NCBI GenBank assembly: GCA_038133845.1
Contig: JAYPUA010000022.1
Coordinates: 1-53,578 of the forward strand
Direction of reading: 5' to 3'
DNA: 53,578 nucleotides
DNA from: JAYPUA01 sp038133845
GTDB taxonomy: Bacteria; SAR324; NAC60-12
In this document: piece after piece, positions 52,369 to 53,578 of the stretch
Layout of the letters: each line of letters starts with the position of its first letter
Position numbering within the stretch: position 1 is the first letter of the stretch
Translations under genes and position numbers: made by a program
The notes under the pieces: generated by a model
Told to the model about the DNA's origin: nothing
What the model saw: only the letters and a program-made list of their open reading frames with translations
Databases searched by the model: none

Positions 52369-52799
52369 GCCTTCAGCGGTCCGAGGCGCTCAAGCAGCGC
52401 ATCCGGGAGAGCTTCGCCTCCCAGACGATGATGCAGACGCTCGGCGCAGAGGTCACCGACATCGCCTCGGGGAGCGTGGAGATCGGTGCTCCCATCGCCG
52501 CCCACCTCCGGCAGCAGCAGGGGTATGCTCACGCCGGGCTGGCCTTCTCGCTTGGAGACAGCGCCGCCGGCTATGCAGCTCTGTCGCTGCTGCCTGCCGA
52601 TCAGGAGGTGGTGACCTCCGAGATCAAGATCAACCTGCTTGCTCCCGCACGGGGCGAGCGGCTGCGGGCTCGGGGGAAGGTGGTGAAGGCCGGGAAGCGC
52701 CTGCTGGTGGTCACGGCCGAGGTCTTTGCCGTGGATCAGGGGCAGGAGACGCTGATTGCGCTCTTGCAGGGGACGATGGTTCCGGTGCCAAGGAGCTGA
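52365..52799 (+). CDS. PaaI-like hotdog-fold thioesterase
   Basis: A 144-residue single hotdog-domain protein of the PaaI/YdiI type, hydrolysing an acyl-CoA. The central helix block reads QQQGYAHAGLAFSLGDSAAG, where His and Asp/Ser positions typical for the family occur, and the strands VVTSEIKINLLAPARGERLR and LLVVTAEVFAVDQGQE follow. The GTG start overlaps the adaptor stop by four bases (GTGA). Substrate unknown. It converges with the HD-domain gene, with 26 bp between the stop codons. Confidence 0.87.
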   Translation: MSLQRSEALKQRIRESFASQTMMQTLGAEVTDIASGSVEIGAPIAAHLRQQQGYAHAGLAFSLGDSAAGYAALSLLPADQEVVTSEIKINLLAPARGERLRARGKVVKAGKRLLVVTAEVFAVDQGQETLIALLQGTMVPVPRS

Positions 52800-52825
52800 G
52801 CCCCTCGTGCGGCCCCGAACGCTCC

Positions 52826-53401
52826 TCAGCGAGAGGTGGGGTCGACGTAGTTGAAGGAGAGCCGTGGACGCTGAAAGTCCATCAGCGACTTGTAGCGCAC
52901 CTGAAACTCCTCCAGTTCTTCATACTCGCCGAACTCGGACATGTTGTACGCAATCCGCTTGCCGGAGGGGGTGCTCATGAACTTCGGGTCCGGCGTGATC
53001 CCCACCCGGATCAGGTCCAGCCGGTCCGCATCCCAGCAGATGCCGATCATCGGGTCTTCGGCCAGATCTCCCACCGTGTGCCGCTCGCAGGCCTGAGCCA
53101 GCGCCTCGAAGTCGAGGTAGGCCATCTCGGGAAACTGATCTCTGCGGATGCGCAGGAACTCTGCGGCCCGGGGGCCGTGTCCGGGGTCCTCGTTGTCGTT
53201 CTCGCGCAGGAAGTCGTGGAAGATGGCGAACATGCGCGGGACGAGCGTCTGGACGCCCTCGAGTCCGGCCAGGTGGACGGCGTTTGCCTCCACGTTGTGC
53301 CAGTGGGAGGGGCCGTGAATCGAGCGGCGGTTGACGGTTCCGTGCTCCTGAACCAGGCTCAGGGCGCGCATCAGCAGGCTGTGTTCCAGTTCTGGGGTCA
53401 T
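52826..53401 (-). CDS. HD-domain phosphohydrolase-like protein
   Basis: A 191-residue protein with HD-superfamily features: His in SIHGPSHWHNVEANAVHLA, the HD pair in FAIFHDFLRENDNEDPGHG, and a distal Asp in IGICWDADRLDLIRVGI. These should form a metal-binding phosphohydrolase site. The segment with CERHTVGDLAEDP suggests an additional His. I do not recognise a named subfamily. ATG 53401 is chosen; the frame remains open to 53524 but that part has no family-like sequence and no better ribosome-binding site. Confidence 0.75.
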   Translation of the reverse strand: MTPELEHSLLMRALSLVQEHGTVNRRSIHGPSHWHNVEANAVHLAGLEGVQTLVPRMFAIFHDFLRENDNEDPGHGPRAAEFLRIRRDQFPEMAYLDFEALAQACERHTVGDLAEDPMIGICWDADRLDLIRVGITPDPKFMSTPSGKRIAYNMSEFGEYEELEEFQVRYKSLMDFQRPRLSFNYVDPTSR

Positions 53402-53578
53402 TCGCTCAAGTTGCAATTCATTGAAAAAACGTCCGGATCTCTTCCGGAAGAGAGCGCGTGCCGTGAAGCCTCCAGGCCATACGCTCAGCCCTGCCAGTAA
53501 ACCATTGCCCCGGACAGGCCTCAAGTCTTCATCGTGCCGGAGCCCAAATATTTGCCCCTGCTCCCGCTTCCCGAGCCT
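53402..53578. other. Non-coding right edge
   Basis: About 177 bp upstream of the HD-domain gene up to the end of the window. I see no supported gene, RNA or repeat; a gene might begin beyond the edge. Confidence 0.4.

Overview
The window is about 53.6 kb of GC-rich DNA (roughly 60% or more by eye) from a Gram-negative bacterium. Evidence for that is a TolC/RND/adaptor efflux set, a BamA/D15-type outer-membrane barrel, a lipoprotein, and two binding-protein-dependent importers whose binding proteins carry cleavable signal peptides. The mix of genes (importers for phosphoglycerol-like compounds and nucleosides, GST, dienelactone hydrolase, YdiJ, LutB) suits a heterotrophic proteobacterium-like organism. 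I cannot place it more precisely from sequence alone. A run of exactly 100 N at 43635-43734 shows a scaffolded draft or metagenome assembly. No rRNA, tRNA, CRISPR, prophage or IS transposase was seen.

Layout. 1-3254: UgpB/A/E-like importer without its ATPase. 3421-5962 (minus): aldehyde dehydrogenase and an alpha/beta hydrolase lacking its nucleophile Ser. 6231-9542: small barrel protein, Smr protein, RlmI (minus), GluQ. 9757-13871: coiled-coil lipoprotein, an orphan molybdenum hydroxylase large subunit, and a tartrate/malate-type dehydrogenase (minus). 14294-24793: ten closely packed, mostly overlapping genes: nucleoside-binding protein, nucleoside hydrolase, ABC ATPase and two permeases, then ketoacyl synthase III, PBP4-type carboxypeptidase, GT2 fusion, TlpA-like thioredoxin and GalT. 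25098-29607 (minus): ParB, TlyA, CHASE2-adenylate cyclase, GST. 29804-34020: PgsA-like, GlpQ-like, EamA transporter, LutB. 34021-35225 (minus): dienelactone hydrolase and MsrB. 35357-43634: D15 barrel, TolC, adaptor, RND pump and a TIGR01777 epimerase cut by the gap. 43845-48207: RecJ, CcsA/YpjD-like protein, a prenyl-synthase pseudoenzyme, dienoyl-CoA isomerase-like protein. 48411-53401: YdiJ, an orphan adaptor, a hotdog thioesterase, and an HD-domain protein (minus).

How genes may work together. Ugp-like uptake, GlpQ-like diesterase and PgsA-like synthase share glycerol-3-phosphate chemistry, although they are not one operon. The nucleoside cassette is complete: capture, transport and cleavage. 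It appears translationally chained to envelope and glycan genes, which is unusual. TolC-adaptor-RND form a complete tripartite pump.

Most notable points: (1) a trans-prenyl-synthase homologue that has lost both Asp-rich motifs; (2) a hydrolase with GHGIG instead of GHSxG; (3) a family of short GC-rich repeats sitting at gene 3' ends, supplying stop codons and C-terminal tails, including a 4 x 21 bp tandem array; (4) dyad symmetries overlapping the candidate pgsA and recJ promoters.
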